DNA from: an alpha proteobacterium SCGC AAA240-E13
GTDB taxonomy: Bacteria > Pseudomonadota > Alphaproteobacteria > Pelagibacterales > Pelagibacteraceae
Assembly: GCA_000504625.1 (NCBI GenBank)
Contig: AZHR01000005.1
Span: forward strand, 14,460-78,459
Length of the DNA: 64,000 nt
Reading direction: 5' to 3'
The position numbers were made by a program, and so were the translations under genes. Below are positions 25,495-34,230 of this stretch, piece by piece; positions within the stretch are counted from its first letter, which is position 1, and every line of letters starts with the position of its first letter. The notes under the pieces are model-generated. The model did no database searches and had not been told where the DNA came from. It saw only the letters and a program-made list of their open reading frames with translations.

Positions 25495-25833
25495 TTATAT
25501 ATTTGTTTTTCCCATTAAATTAACCATTAAAACTCCCACAATAATTAACCCTAATCCTATAATTGTATAAAGATTTGGTGTCTGATTAAATTTAACAACT
25601 CCAACAGCTACAGTGGCAATAATGGTTAATCCCGCAAAAGAAGCGTAAGTAATACCGACTGGTATAGTCTTCATAACATGAGACAATGAATACATGCATA
25701 AAACAATTGTAACTGCAGTGATAATACTAGGTATCCATAATGTAAAACCTTCAGCACTTTTTGCAAAAGTATTTGATGCTGTTCCCAAAACTACAGCCAA
25801 AATTAAAAATAAATATGAAATAATTGTGCTCAT
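25495..25833 (-). CDS. SMR-family membrane protein lacking the essential glutamate
   Basis: A 112-residue, four-helix protein of the EmrE/small multidrug resistance family. It aligns without gaps to EmrE over the first helix, where EmrE has LAEVIGT and this has LAVVLGT: residue 14 is valine (codon GTA) instead of the proton- and drug-binding glutamate. The tryptophan of the third-helix AYAIWSG motif is also replaced (TYASFAG). The SAEGFT, IPVGITYA and IIGLGLIIVGVLMVNL blocks are otherwise typical. It should not work as an ordinary proton/drug antiporter. It overlaps livH upstream by four bases and could be an accessory subunit of the transporter. Confidence 0.87.
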   Translation of the reverse strand: MSTIISYLFLILAVVLGTASNTFAKSAEGFTLWIPSIITAVTIVLCMYSLSHVMKTIPVGITYASFAGLTIIATVAVGVVKFNQTPNLYTIIGLGLIIVGVLMVNLMGKTNI

Positions 25834-26723
25834 TTTAAATACTCCCTCTTTCTAGATAAAATAAATCGTCTATAAACAAGAATAAAAACAAGCAGCATAA
25901 ACACTGCTCCAATTCTAAATTCTGTGCCTAAAATATAATCAGCAAATTCTTCGAAAACTCCTAAACCCATCCCTGATAAAGCTACAGCAGGCAAATTTCC
26001 TAAACCAGCTACAATTACAATCATGAAGGATCTTACCGTGTAAGGTAAGCCTACATAAGGATGAAGCGTAAATGTGATAGAAATTAAAGATCCAGCTACT
26101 CCGCATAAAGCTGCATTAATCCCAAATGTTGCTGCATAAACTTTTTCAGTGTCTACGCCTAAAATTTTAGCGGCTCTTGCATTTTGTGAGGTAGCTCTTA
26201 TTGCGCGACCCAATTTAGATCTTTTCATATAAATAACTAAACCGATTGCAAAAATGACACTTACAACAGCAGAAAATATTTTAGCATTAGGAAGCGTTAC
26301 TAATCCTTCAAAAAACATTGTGGTTCCAAAATTAGACTGGGCAACAACAACATCCGCTCCAAAAATAAAATTCATTAATTGTTGAGTTAAAATACTAATT
26401 CCAAAAGTTGCTAAAATAGAAATAAATAAATCTCGATCGACTACTCTACAAATAACTAACTTATAGAGAAGCCAGCCAATAAAAAACATTATAATAGGAG
26501 AAACAATTACTCCGAAAGCAGGATGAATACCCATTGTATACATAGTGTAAGCAATGTATCCTCCCAAAATTACTAACTCTCCTTGAGCAATATTGATGAT
26601 ATTCATTACTCCCCATTGGAGAGCCATACCATAAGCAATTAAAGCAAATAAAATTCCAAGGAGAATGCCATCCATGGATGCTTGAACCATTAAAATTGGC
26701 ACTTTAAAAATTAGTAGATCCAT
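25830..26723 (-). CDS. livH: ABC transporter permease, LivH type (second set)
   Basis: A 297-residue permease of standard LivH length. MDGILLGILFALIAYGMALQWG and NIAQGELVILGGYIAY near the N-terminus and the coupling loop GRAIRATSQNARAAKILG (about 172-189) are diagnostic. There is no clear ribosome-binding site before the ATG; the mRNA just upstream forms the hairpin at 26733-26763, so expression should be lower than that of the binding protein. Confidence 0.93.
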   Translation of the reverse strand: MDLLIFKVPILMVQASMDGILLGILFALIAYGMALQWGVMNIINIAQGELVILGGYIAYTMYTMGIHPAFGVIVSPIIMFFIGWLLYKLVICRVVDRDLFISILATFGISILTQQLMNFIFGADVVVAQSNFGTTMFFEGLVTLPNAKIFSAVVSVIFAIGLVIYMKRSKLGRAIRATSQNARAAKILGVDTEKVYAATFGINAALCGVAGSLISITFTLHPYVGLPYTVRSFMIVIVAGLGNLPAVALSGMGLGVFEEFADYILGTEFRIGAVFMLLVFILVYRRFILSRKREYLK

Positions 26724-26732
26724 AGAGTTTAC

Positions 26733-26763
26733 AAAAAAAATGCCCCCTGATTTTAGGGGGCAT
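26733..26763 (-). terminator. Intercistronic (leaky) terminator between binding protein and livH
   Basis: ATGCCCCCT (26740-26748) and AGGGGGCAT (26755-26763) form a perfect 9-bp, GC-rich stem with a 6-base loop. On the minus strand it is followed by eight U (A-run 26733-26740). It lies between the binding-protein stop and the livH start. Since the permease genes have no other visible promoter space, it probably lets only part of the transcripts through. Confidence 0.88.
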
Positions 26764-26778
26764 TAAATAGGTTTATTT

Positions 26779-28017
26779 TTATCTTTCAGACCACTTAGGA
26801 ACTGGATGCACTAATTCATGAGATGCCCATTTTGTAGGAGCAACCAATCTGTTCGCGCATGTATCGCCTTCACATCTTACTTGAAATAATACCATTGGTT
26901 TAGCTGTATTTTGACCACCTGAACCAAATTTTATGTTTCCATAAAAAGTTTGCATATCAGTTTTAGCTAAAGCGTCTCTAACTTTTTCTGTATCAAAGGA
27001 ATTTGCTCTTTCAAACGCATCTTTCCATACTAAAAGTGCTGCTGAAGATTCTGCTGCTTGATAAGGAGGCGTATAACCAAACTCCACATTAAAGTCATTA
27101 TCATACTTCAAACCATCACCGAAGAAATCATCTTTGTAAGATAATTCTTTATGCCATTGAGCAGCACAAAGAGCATACTCTGATTTTTTACCATGTTGTT
27201 TTGCAAGCTTTGAAGCGTCACAGTGCGTCATTGCTAACATTGGAACATCTACTTGCATTTCAGCTAATTGTCTAATTGCAGTTAGTGCACCTTTTGAGTG
27301 ACCGGATACAACTAACACATCTGGCTTAGTTGCTTTAACTTTTGCCAAAGTTGCTGCCATATCATTTAGCTCTTTAGGTAATTTATCATCGATAATGATT
27401 TTTGAACCTGTTCTTTCAGCAGCATCAACAATGCCCAATCTTACGTCTTGAGAAAAAGCATCTTGTTCAAATGCCATTGCTATATTAACTGGTTTACCAC
27501 CATTTTTTTCAACTGCTAAATCTATAGCTACTTCAAGATATTGATTCGCAGGTGAAAGTACTGCAAATAAATATTTATAGCCTTTAGTAAATAATGATCT
27601 AGATGCACCGTTTGCTTCAACCATAGGAATTTTATTTTCCTCAGTTATTGGTGCAATAGCTTTTGTTAAACCTGAACTGTAAGGTCCAAGCATAAACTTA
27701 ACGCCGTCTTGTTTTATAAGTCTTTCTGCCAACTGAGCAGCACGACCAGAGTTTGACTCATCATCATAATAAATGATGTTAAATTTATAGGATTTTCCTC
27801 CTACTTTAACCCCTCCCATTTGATTTATTCTGGTAACGGCAAGGTTATAACCATTTTGGGTATGCTTACCATTTGTAGAATATTTTCCAGTGAGAGAAAC
27901 TGCGGCTCCTAAAATAATTTTATCACCCTCAACTTTTGAAAAAGAAGTTGATGTAGTTCCTAAAATTAGGCCTAGTGTAGAAAGAAGAATCAATGCAAAT
28001 TTGTATATTTTTTTCAT
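26779..28017 (-). CDS. Branched-chain-amino-acid-type ABC substrate-binding protein (second set)
   Basis: A 412-residue periplasmic binding protein of the Peripla_BP_6 family with a signal peptide (MKKIYKFALILLSTLGLILG, cleavage near SFS). The mature start IILGAAVSLTGKYSTNGKHTQ and the later MLGPYSSGLTKAIAPITEE block are typical of amide or amino acid receptors. Cysteines in RCEGDTCANR near the C-terminus could form a disulfide. GAGAGG precedes the ATG. It heads the operon running to 20630, and the terminator after it explains how the receptor can be made in excess. Confidence 0.94.
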   Translation of the reverse strand: MKKIYKFALILLSTLGLILGTTSTSFSKVEGDKIILGAAVSLTGKYSTNGKHTQNGYNLAVTRINQMGGVKVGGKSYKFNIIYYDDESNSGRAAQLAERLIKQDGVKFMLGPYSSGLTKAIAPITEENKIPMVEANGASRSLFTKGYKYLFAVLSPANQYLEVAIDLAVEKNGGKPVNIAMAFEQDAFSQDVRLGIVDAAERTGSKIIIDDKLPKELNDMAATLAKVKATKPDVLVVSGHSKGALTAIRQLAEMQVDVPMLAMTHCDASKLAKQHGKKSEYALCAAQWHKELSYKDDFFGDGLKYDNDFNVEFGYTPPYQAAESSAALLVWKDAFERANSFDTEKVRDALAKTDMQTFYGNIKFGSGGQNTAKPMVLFQVRCEGDTCANRLVAPTKWASHELVHPVPKWSER

Positions 28018-28063
28018 TTTATTCCTCTCTAATAATTATTAATTATTCTATTAAACAACTTTC

Positions 28064-28102
28064 AAAAAAAATAACAACCGAAAGAACGCTCATGATTGTT
28101 AT
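28064..28102 (-). terminator. Intrinsic terminator after the LysE-family gene
   Basis: ATAACAACC (28071-28079) pairs with GATTGTTAT (28094-28102) over nine positions including one G-U pair, with a 14-base loop. On the minus strand the hairpin is followed by seven U (28064-28070). It lies 34 bases after the stop at 28136. Confidence 0.6.
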
Positions 28103-28135
28103 GTAAGTAGTTAACGTGTGATTAACTTATACAGA

Positions 28136-28753
28136 TCAATTTCCAAAAGAAGAAACAGTAATGATAAAAGCAATAATTATTAAAGCACACGCAGAAATTG
28201 TATTTATAGTTTTAGGATTTGTCTTTAGCCATCCTACAATTTTTTGTGCGGTAAAACCGTAAAGCATCAATGTTGAAAAATCTAAAACAACCCAAGAAAT
28301 AATTAAAATAATTAATTGAATTCCAAAGTTTCCTTCTAAGTTTAAGAATTGTGGAAATATTGCACCAAAGAATACCCAAGCTTTTGGGCTGAGAAAAGCA
28401 ACTAAAAAACCATCTCTAAATAATGAAAGATTACTTTTTGTAGAAAGGCTTTTATTAAAATCTAAATTATTTGAAGATTTAAATAAATCAAAAGCTATAT
28501 ACAATAAATATAAAATACCTATCCATCTTAAATAATTCAAAATATTTGGATATGCAGAAACTAAAGCACCTATCCCAAAAGCAATGAGAATCATTTGCAG
28601 TGTGTTGGCAGAAACATCGCCGATGGCTGTAATTACTGATCGTTTTAATCCATAATTTATAGCGTAGGTCACAATAATCACCCTTGGTGTTCCAGGAGTT
28701 ATGGTAAGAAAGAAAGCAATTTGTAAAAATAAAAAATAATCTATTGGCAACAT
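28136..28753 (-). CDS. LysE-family amino acid exporter
   Basis: A 205-residue membrane protein with about six helices. The N-terminal motif FLTITPGTPRVIIV corresponds to the LysE/RhtB TPGP signature, with T replacing the second-position P-adjacent residue. FLVAFLSPKAWVFFGAIFPQF (split across about residues 113-133) is the second family block. Such proteins export amino acids such as lysine, threonine or homoserine lactone. It is divergent from grxC, with only 28 bases between start codons. Confidence 0.87.
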   Translation of the reverse strand: MLPIDYFLFLQIAFFLTITPGTPRVIIVTYAINYGLKRSVITAIGDVSANTLQMILIAFGIGALVSAYPNILNYLRWIGILYLLYIAFDLFKSSNNLDFNKSLSTKSNLSLFRDGFLVAFLSPKAWVFFGAIFPQFLNLEGNFGIQLIILIISWVVLDFSTLMLYGFTAQKIVGWLKTNPKTINTISACALIIIAFIITVSSFGN

Positions 28754-28774
28754 TTAAGATTATTACCATATAAT
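28744..28774 (+). promoter_or_regulatory. Candidate promoter of grxC, placing transcription start at the ATG
   Basis: TTGGCA (28744-28749) and a perfect TATAAT (28769-28774) are separated by 19 bases. The -10 ends only seven bases before the grxC ATG at 28782, so transcripts would begin at or next to the start codon (leaderless mRNA). Confidence 0.45.
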
Positions 28775-28781
28775 AAAAGGC

Positions 28782-29039
28782 ATGAAAAATGTGGAAATAT
28801 ATACTGGACCTCTATGTGCTTTTTGCGAATTTGCTAAGGCTTTGCTAGATAGAAAAGGAATTTCTTATAAAGAAATCTTTATCGGAGATGACACTAATAA
28901 AATGGAAGAAATGATAAAAAAATCAAATGGCATGAGAACCGTTCCTCAAATTTTTATTGATGGACAGCATATTGGCGGTAATGATAAGTTACATGCCCTA
29001 GAAAAGGATGGAAAACTCAACTCTATTCTAGGAATTTAA
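28782..29039 (+). CDS. grxC: Glutaredoxin
   Basis: An 85-residue dithiol glutaredoxin, the normal GrxC length. The active site is Cys12-A-F-Cys15. RTVPQIFIDGQHIGGNDKL contains the cis-proline (TVP) and glutathione-binding GG motif. It reduces disulfides and glutathione-protein mixed disulfides using glutathione. It is followed after three bases by the ATP-grasp gene, so both form one transcript with a possibly leaderless start. Confidence 0.95.
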   Translation: MKNVEIYTGPLCAFCEFAKALLDRKGISYKEIFIGDDTNKMEEMIKKSNGMRTVPQIFIDGQHIGGNDKLHALEKDGKLNSILGI

Positions 29040-29042
29040 TCT

Positions 29043-30011
29043 ATGAAAAATAAAATTTACGTTTTACATGAAAACGATGAATGGGTTGAACCGCTTCGAA
29101 AAGAATTACAAGCGATAAACGCGCCCTTTGAAGAATGGCATTTAGGAAAAAGAAATGTTGATCACCTAGACAAACCTCCTCATGGAATCTTTTATAATAG
29201 AATGAGTGCAAGTTCACACACCCGAGGCCATCGTTACGCCCCTGAACATACCGCAGTTGTTTTAAATTGGCTTGAGAAAAATAAAAGAAGAGTCATTAAT
29301 AATTCAAGAGCATTAAGTTTGGAAATTAGTAAATCTCTTCAATATAAAGAATTGGAGAGTTTTGGAATTAAAACACCTAAAACAATATATTGTAGTAACA
29401 AAGAAAGCATTCTTAAATCTGCCAATGTATTTACTAAACCATTTATTACAAAACATAATCGAGGAGGCAAGGGTTTAGGAGTCAAATTATTCAATAATAA
29501 AAAAGAATTGGATTCCTATGTAAGTAACAAGGATTTTGAACCATCAATTGATGGTATAACTCTTCTTCAAGACTATATAGATGCAAACCCAAAAGTGATA
29601 AAGCGAGTCGAATTTGTAAATTCTAAATTTTTGTATACCGTTGAAGTTGACGCTTCTGAAGGATTTGAATTATGTCCAGCATGTCCAGAAAATCAAAACG
29701 ATATTCCACAACAACAAATAGCAGGTGAATTTTGTCAAACAACCGGAAATAAATTTAATATTATAAAAAATTATAAAGAGAATGAACTCACAAAAAAATA
29801 TGAAAATTTTATTGCTGCAAATGGAATTGAAATAGCCGGTATTGAATACATCACAGACAAAAAAGGTGAAATTTACACCTATGATGTAAACACCAACACA
29901 AACTACAATTCACAAGCTGAAAAAAATTCAGAAATAAAGGGCATGAGGTCAATAGCTACATTTTTGAAAGAAGAGCTCTTATTATTAAGCAATATAAAAG
30001 TTGTGGCTTAA
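29043..30011 (+). CDS. RimK-like ATP-grasp ligase
   Basis: A 322-residue ATP-grasp enzyme of the alpha-L-glutamate ligase (RimK) type. After an N-terminal domain with YVLHENDEW and IFYNRMSASSHTRGH, the ATP-grasp core shows TKPFITKHNRGGKGLGVKLF (about 131-150) with the flexible glycine loop, and YDVNTNTNYN near residue 285 as the Mg-binding end. Such ligases join an amino acid to a carboxylate of a protein or small molecule. A cysteine pair (CPACPEN, about 216-221) is unusual for RimK. Being downstream of grxC suggests a thiol or redox-related product, which is inference. Confidence 0.82.
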   Translation: MKNKIYVLHENDEWVEPLRKELQAINAPFEEWHLGKRNVDHLDKPPHGIFYNRMSASSHTRGHRYAPEHTAVVLNWLEKNKRRVINNSRALSLEISKSLQYKELESFGIKTPKTIYCSNKESILKSANVFTKPFITKHNRGGKGLGVKLFNNKKELDSYVSNKDFEPSIDGITLLQDYIDANPKVIKRVEFVNSKFLYTVEVDASEGFELCPACPENQNDIPQQQIAGEFCQTTGNKFNIIKNYKENELTKKYENFIAANGIEIAGIEYITDKKGEIYTYDVNTNTNYNSQAEKNSEIKGMRSIATFLKEELLLLSNIKVVA

Positions 30012-30087
30012 TTATTCTGACTATATAATTTTTCTGTAATTTAGTAAAAATCATATATTAATAAGAAATTAATTAAAGTTGATATAA

Positions 30088-30570
30088 ATGAAAGTAAAAA
30101 AAGGTGATAGATTACCTGACGCAAAAGTTTTTATATTCGATAAAGACCCTAAAGAGATAACAATAAAAGAAATTATTGGAGAAGAAAAGGTTATTTTATT
30201 TGGTCTGCCGGGAGCCTTTACACCCACTTGCTCAGCAAAACATTTGCCAGGATTTATAAAAGCTGCAGAAGAACTTAAAAAAAAAGATATTAAAAAAGTT
30301 ATTTGTATTTCAGTAAATGATCCTTTTGTAATGGATGCGTGGGGAAAAATTCATAATGTTGAAAAGAAAATATTAATGGTAGCAGATTGTACAGGTAATT
30401 TTACCAAAAATATTGGTGCAGAAATAAATTTAAACAACAGGGGTCTAGGAATTCGCTCAAATAGATATACTATGCTTGTAGAACAAGGCAATATTCTAAA
30501 AATTTCTGAAGAAGAAATTGCTGGAAAATGTGAAAGCACAGCGGCAGAAAATTTTTTAAAAGAAATCTAA
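30088..30570 (+). CDS. Peroxiredoxin, Prx5/AhpE-like group
   Basis: A 160-residue thiol peroxidase. The active-site motif PGAFTPTCSAKHLPGF has the peroxidatic Cys48 and is specific to the Prx5 group. The second conserved region, NDPFVMDAWG (about 77-86), is also present. It reduces hydrogen peroxide and organic hydroperoxides in the cytosol, with electrons probably from glutaredoxin/glutathione; grxC is 1.3 kb upstream on the same strand. Confidence 0.95.
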   Translation: MKVKKGDRLPDAKVFIFDKDPKEITIKEIIGEEKVILFGLPGAFTPTCSAKHLPGFIKAAEELKKKDIKKVICISVNDPFVMDAWGKIHNVEKKILMVADCTGNFTKNIGAEINLNNRGLGIRSNRYTMLVEQGNILKISEEEIAGKCESTAAENFLKEI

Positions 30571-30593
30571 ATTTAATAAAGTAAATAACTTAA

Positions 30594-30974
30594 TCAATCT
30601 ATTTTTGGTTTAAAAGTTAGACAGATACCATTATTACAGTATCTCTTTCCTGCAGGTTTGGGACCATCTTCGAAAATATGGCCGTGATGACCTCCGCATT
30701 TTTTGCAGTGATATTCAGTTCGAGCATATCCCAAATAATAATCTACTTTGGTTTCAAAAACATCAGGCAAAGATTGAAAAAAAGAAGGCCAACCGGATCC
30801 ACTTTCGTATTTGTTCGTAGATACAAATAGTTTGGTTCCACAACCAACGCAATAATAAGCGCCTTTTCTTTTTTCTCCGTTTAAAGTACTAGATCTCGGA
30901 TGTTCCGTTCCTTCTCCACGAAGGACATAATATTGTTCAGGAGTCAATTTTAAATTATCAAATTTCTTGGTCAT
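30594..30974 (-). CDS. msrB: Peptide-methionine (R)-S-oxide reductase
   Basis: A 126-residue MsrB. Zinc ligands are Cys42/Cys45 (CVGC) and Cys90/Cys93 (CKKC). The substrate motif GWPSF (61-65) and the block HHGHIFEDGP are conserved, and Cys113 in RYCNNGICL is the catalytic residue. It repairs oxidised methionine in proteins. The start overlaps the stop of the 2-hydroxyacid dehydrogenase by four bases. Confidence 0.96.
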   Translation of the reverse strand: MTKKFDNLKLTPEQYYVLRGEGTEHPRSSTLNGEKRKGAYYCVGCGTKLFVSTNKYESGSGWPSFFQSLPDVFETKVDYYLGYARTEYHCKKCGGHHGHIFEDGPKPAGKRYCNNGICLTFKPKID

Positions 30975-31921
30975 GTCAAAATCCTAATTGGTTTACCCTC
31001 ATTACAAGCTTCAAGATCTTCTAACATTTGGTTATAAAAAATAGAATAATTTTCTGCTGTCACATATCCCAAATGAGGAAGTAATAGTGCATTTGGCAAA
31101 AATCTTAACTTGTGATTATCAGGCAGAGGTTCGTTGTCATAAACATCAAGACCTGCTCCGGCTATTTGATTTGATTTTAGAGCTTCGATAAGGTCATTTT
31201 CGTTAACAATTGGTCCTCTTGATGTATTAATAAAAAAAGCACTTTCTTTCATTGCTTTAAAATCATTTTTTGTAATCAAATTTTTGTACCTTTCGCCCAA
31301 AACAACGTGGATTGAAATGAAATCCGATATTTTAATTAAATCTTCTTTGCTCATAGGTAATACGCCAAGTTCTTTTGCATCTGTAAAATTTAAATTTTCG
31401 CTCCACGCAACTACCTGCATTTCAAAAGCCTTACCAATTTTTGCAACTTGAGATCCAACTTTACCCAGTCCTATTAATCCAAGAATTTTTCCTTTAAGTT
31501 CAGATCCAACTGTAGTTTGCCAATATCCTTGGTACATATTATCAATTTCTTCTTTTAAATTTCTAGCTAGTCCTAAAATTAATGCCCATGTTAATTCAGC
31601 AGCTGGATTTGAATTTATTTCAGTTCCACATACAATTATTTTTTTTTGTTTTGCCGCTTCAAGATCAATTGCTTTATTTCTCATGCCACTAGTAATAATA
31701 AATTTAAGTTTTGTTAGTTGATTAATTATTGATTTGGTAATTTTTGTTCTCTCTCTCATGATTAAAAGAGCTTCGAAATCTTTTAATTTTTTTATTACTT
31801 CTTCTTCGTTGACAAATGGATCGTTAAAAATTTTAAATTCGTATTTTTCATCAAGTTTTTTTAAATTCAAAAATGCTTTGGAAACATTTTGATAATCATC
31901 TAAAATTGCAACTTTAAGCAT
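30971..31921 (-). CDS. D-2-hydroxyacid dehydrogenase family protein
   Basis: About 316 residues from the ATG at 31921 (MLKVAILDDYQNV), which fits the family start better than the upstream in-frame ATG at 31951. The NAD-binding motif is GLIGLGKVGSQVAK, the arginine motif is INTSRGPIVNENDL, and the catalytic-histidine motif is LLPHLGYVT. Family members reduce or oxidise 2-hydroxyacids such as glyoxylate/hydroxypyruvate or phosphoglycerate. The LDDYQ start is typical of the plant-type 'D-2-hydroxyacid dehydrogenase' cluster of unknown substrate. It overlaps the DMT gene by eight bases. Confidence 0.88.
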   Translation of the reverse strand: MLKVAILDDYQNVSKAFLNLKKLDEKYEFKIFNDPFVNEEEVIKKLKDFEALLIMRERTKITKSIINQLTKLKFIITSGMRNKAIDLEAAKQKKIIVCGTEINSNPAAELTWALILGLARNLKEEIDNMYQGYWQTTVGSELKGKILGLIGLGKVGSQVAKIGKAFEMQVVAWSENLNFTDAKELGVLPMSKEDLIKISDFISIHVVLGERYKNLITKNDFKAMKESAFFINTSRGPIVNENDLIEALKSNQIAGAGLDVYDNEPLPDNHKLRFLPNALLLPHLGYVTAENYSIFYNQMLEDLEACNEGKPIRILT

Positions 31922-32810
31922 TATTTTTTTTATTAGATAAAAGTATTCCAATCAATATTAATATTGCTCCCAATAAATGAAAAAACATAAATTGCTCCCC
32001 AAAAATTATTATCGCCATTATGGTACTTAAAACTGGCATTGAATGTAAAAATATTCCAGATCTATTAGCGCCAATTATTGCAATACCTTTTATCCAAAAA
32101 AGGAATGATGCTAAACCCGGAAATAACACAACATAAGTCAAAGTTAGCATAAAAGGAAAATCCAAAATTACATGATAACCCATTTTCATTTCTACAATAT
32201 AAATAGGCAGCAAAAATATAAGTCCCATTGTTATTATTGTCTGAAGTAGAGAGATTTGTGAAAGTTCATGTTTCTTTTTTTTTAATAAGGCTGAATAAAT
32301 TGCCCAAGAAAACATGGCCAGTACCATCCATAAATCACCTTTGTTAAAATTTAAATTTAATAACAAGTCTAATTCAGCTTTAGTTATTATCATCAGTACT
32401 CCAAATAAAGAAAAAATTACTCCAGAAATTTGGTACACATTCGTTTTTTCAATTTTAAGTACCCAAGAAAAAAAAATAATCATTACAGGTATGGTGGAAA
32501 TCATTAGAACTCCACTTATTACATTTGTAAAATTTAGTGAATAATAAACTATGGAATTAAATAGTGTGATACTCGTGATTCCTAGTGTCATAATAAGTTT
32601 AATATTTTCTAATATATATTTTTTTTTGTCGAAAATTTCTTTAAGAGTAAATGGCGCCAATATCAACCAAGCAAATAACCATCTATAAAAATTTAAAGTG
32701 AAAGGTGGAATACTAAAATGACTAGCTGCTTTTCCCACAATAAAATTTCCAGACCAAAACAACGCAGCAAGTAAAAGAAAAATATAAGCAGTTGTATTTT
32801 TTGAAAACAT
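31914..32810 (-). CDS. DMT/EamA-family transporter
   Basis: A 298-residue membrane protein with ten predicted helices in two EamA repeats; the first begins LLAALFWSGNFIVGKAAS (about 11-28) and the second DLWMVLAMFSWAIYSALLKK (about 155-174). The family exports metabolites and amino acids, or imports some. The substrate is unknown. It is 23 bases downstream of the desulfhydrase-like gene, which makes a sulfur compound or amino acid derivative a possibility. Confidence 0.9.
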   Translation of the reverse strand: MFSKNTTAYIFLLLAALFWSGNFIVGKAASHFSIPPFTLNFYRWLFAWLILAPFTLKEIFDKKKYILENIKLIMTLGITSITLFNSIVYYSLNFTNVISGVLMISTIPVMIIFFSWVLKIEKTNVYQISGVIFSLFGVLMIITKAELDLLLNLNFNKGDLWMVLAMFSWAIYSALLKKKKHELSQISLLQTIITMGLIFLLPIYIVEMKMGYHVILDFPFMLTLTYVVLFPGLASFLFWIKGIAIIGANRSGIFLHSMPVLSTIMAIIIFGEQFMFFHLLGAILILIGILLSNKKNNA

Positions 32811-32833
32811 TTTTCTTTGTAATAATCTAAATT

Positions 32834-33832
32834 TTATAAATATAGTTTATTTTTAAAAGCCCATTCGTAAGCAAATAATGACGCAGAGCCTCCGGTATGA
32901 ATAAAGAGCACATTATCTTTTTTGTTGATCTGTTTCTTTTTTATCATTCCTATTAGACCAGCAAATCCTTTTCCCGAATAGACGGGATCTAATAATATCG
33001 CTTCCTTTTTTGCTAAAAGTTCTACCGCTTCTACCATTTGATCAGTGGGCATTCCATATCCTGGCCCTATATATTCGTCGATTACTAATACATCCGATTT
33101 GTCTAAAACATTAGACTGCAGCAATTCACAAGTTTTTTTGGCACATTGATAAACTTTATCTTCTTGGGTCTTTTTATCATATCTTACACTTATACCGGCA
33201 ACTGGAATATTGCAGTCAAAATATTTTTTTCCAGCAAGCAATCCAGATTGAGTTCCCGAACTTCCTGTACCGTGTATAATTTGTGTAAAATTATATTTTT
33301 TATTTTCTTTTATTATTTCGTTTAAACACTCTACATATCCTAGAGCACCAATTTCATTCGATCCACCTCCTGGAATAAAATAAACACTTTTCCCTTGTGA
33401 TTTAAGATCTTTTATAATTTTTTCAGAATAGTTTACAACGTTTTCTTTTTTGGGCACCATAATAATGTCCGCTCCAAATAATTTATCTAAAAAAACATTT
33501 CCTGACTTCATATAAACTTCTGGTGGATCATCAAGTCTTTGTTCTAAAATAATTAAACATTTTAACCCAAGCATTGTACAAGCAGCGGCAGTCTGTCTTG
33601 CGTGATTTGATTGTATTGCTCCAATAGTTACAACTAACTCAGCTTTGTTTTTAATTGCATCTGGCATTAAAAATTCAAGTTTTCTAGTTTTATTTCCACC
33701 AGTGGCCAAACCTGTACAATCATCTCTTTTTATAAAAATATTTGGACCATCTAAATATTTCGAAATATTTTTAAGATGTTCAATAGGTGTTGGGAAATGA
33801 CCCAACTTAATTCTTTCAAATTTTTCCAACAT
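32834..33832 (-). CDS. D-cysteine desulfhydrase / L-cysteate sulfo-lyase family PLP enzyme
   Basis: A 332-residue fold-type II PLP enzyme of the ACC deaminase/D-cysteine desulfhydrase group. The N-terminal FPTPIEHL, IKRDDCTGLATGGNKTRKLE (Schiff-base lysine in GGNKTRK, about 48-54), TIGAIQSNHARQTA (about 70-83) and the phosphate-binding HGTGSSGTQSGL (about 188-199) are diagnostic. Members make pyruvate from D-cysteine, or split L-cysteate (CuyA in marine bacteria). Sequence alone does not separate these. The cupin directly upstream ends at its start codon. Confidence 0.88.
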   Translation of the reverse strand: MLEKFERIKLGHFPTPIEHLKNISKYLDGPNIFIKRDDCTGLATGGNKTRKLEFLMPDAIKNKAELVVTIGAIQSNHARQTAAACTMLGLKCLIILEQRLDDPPEVYMKSGNVFLDKLFGADIIMVPKKENVVNYSEKIIKDLKSQGKSVYFIPGGGSNEIGALGYVECLNEIIKENKKYNFTQIIHGTGSSGTQSGLLAGKKYFDCNIPVAGISVRYDKKTQEDKVYQCAKKTCELLQSNVLDKSDVLVIDEYIGPGYGMPTDQMVEAVELLAKKEAILLDPVYSGKGFAGLIGMIKKKQINKKDNVLFIHTGGSASLFAYEWAFKNKLYL

Positions 33833-34188
33833 TATTTTTTTTCAGAAGGCTGATTGATGCCTCTCACGAAAACTAAAATTAAGCAACCATTTTTAGTATA
33901 AGAAGAATGAGTTGAGTCTGGTTCGAAAGCAACAAAATCTCCTTTTTTGAAAACTTTGTTATCAGGATCAATTAACTCTCTATCTAACATTAAAAATTCC
34001 TCATAACCAGTATGTTGGTGAGGTACACTTTTAGCTCCAGGATCCATTTTTAAAACATATGTTCCTTGTCCTCCATTTTCTCTACTGTAACTAATTTTAT
34101 GCCAACTCATACCAGAAACTGCCGAGCCGTAGTTATCAAATGGTTCAAATTTTACATTATAAAGGTCAGTTATTTTTCTTTTACTCAT
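33832..34188 (-). CDS. Cupin-domain protein
   Basis: A 118-residue single-domain cupin. Motif 1 is PHQHTGYEEFLML (metal-binding His, His, Glu), and motif 2 carries the last ligand in DSTHSSYT. A ChrR-type anti-sigma cupin is possible in fold, but no zinc-binding N-terminus is present. It is translationally adjacent to the desulfhydrase-like gene and probably acts in the same pathway as a sensor or small enzyme. Confidence 0.85.
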   Translation of the reverse strand: MSKRKITDLYNVKFEPFDNYGSAVSGMSWHKISYSRENGGQGTYVLKMDPGAKSVPHQHTGYEEFLMLDRELIDPDNKVFKKGDFVAFEPDSTHSSYTKNGCLILVFVRGINQPSEKK

Positions 34189-34230
34189 ATTAATTTATAA
34201 ATATTATCTAAATAATAAGTTAGCAGATTT

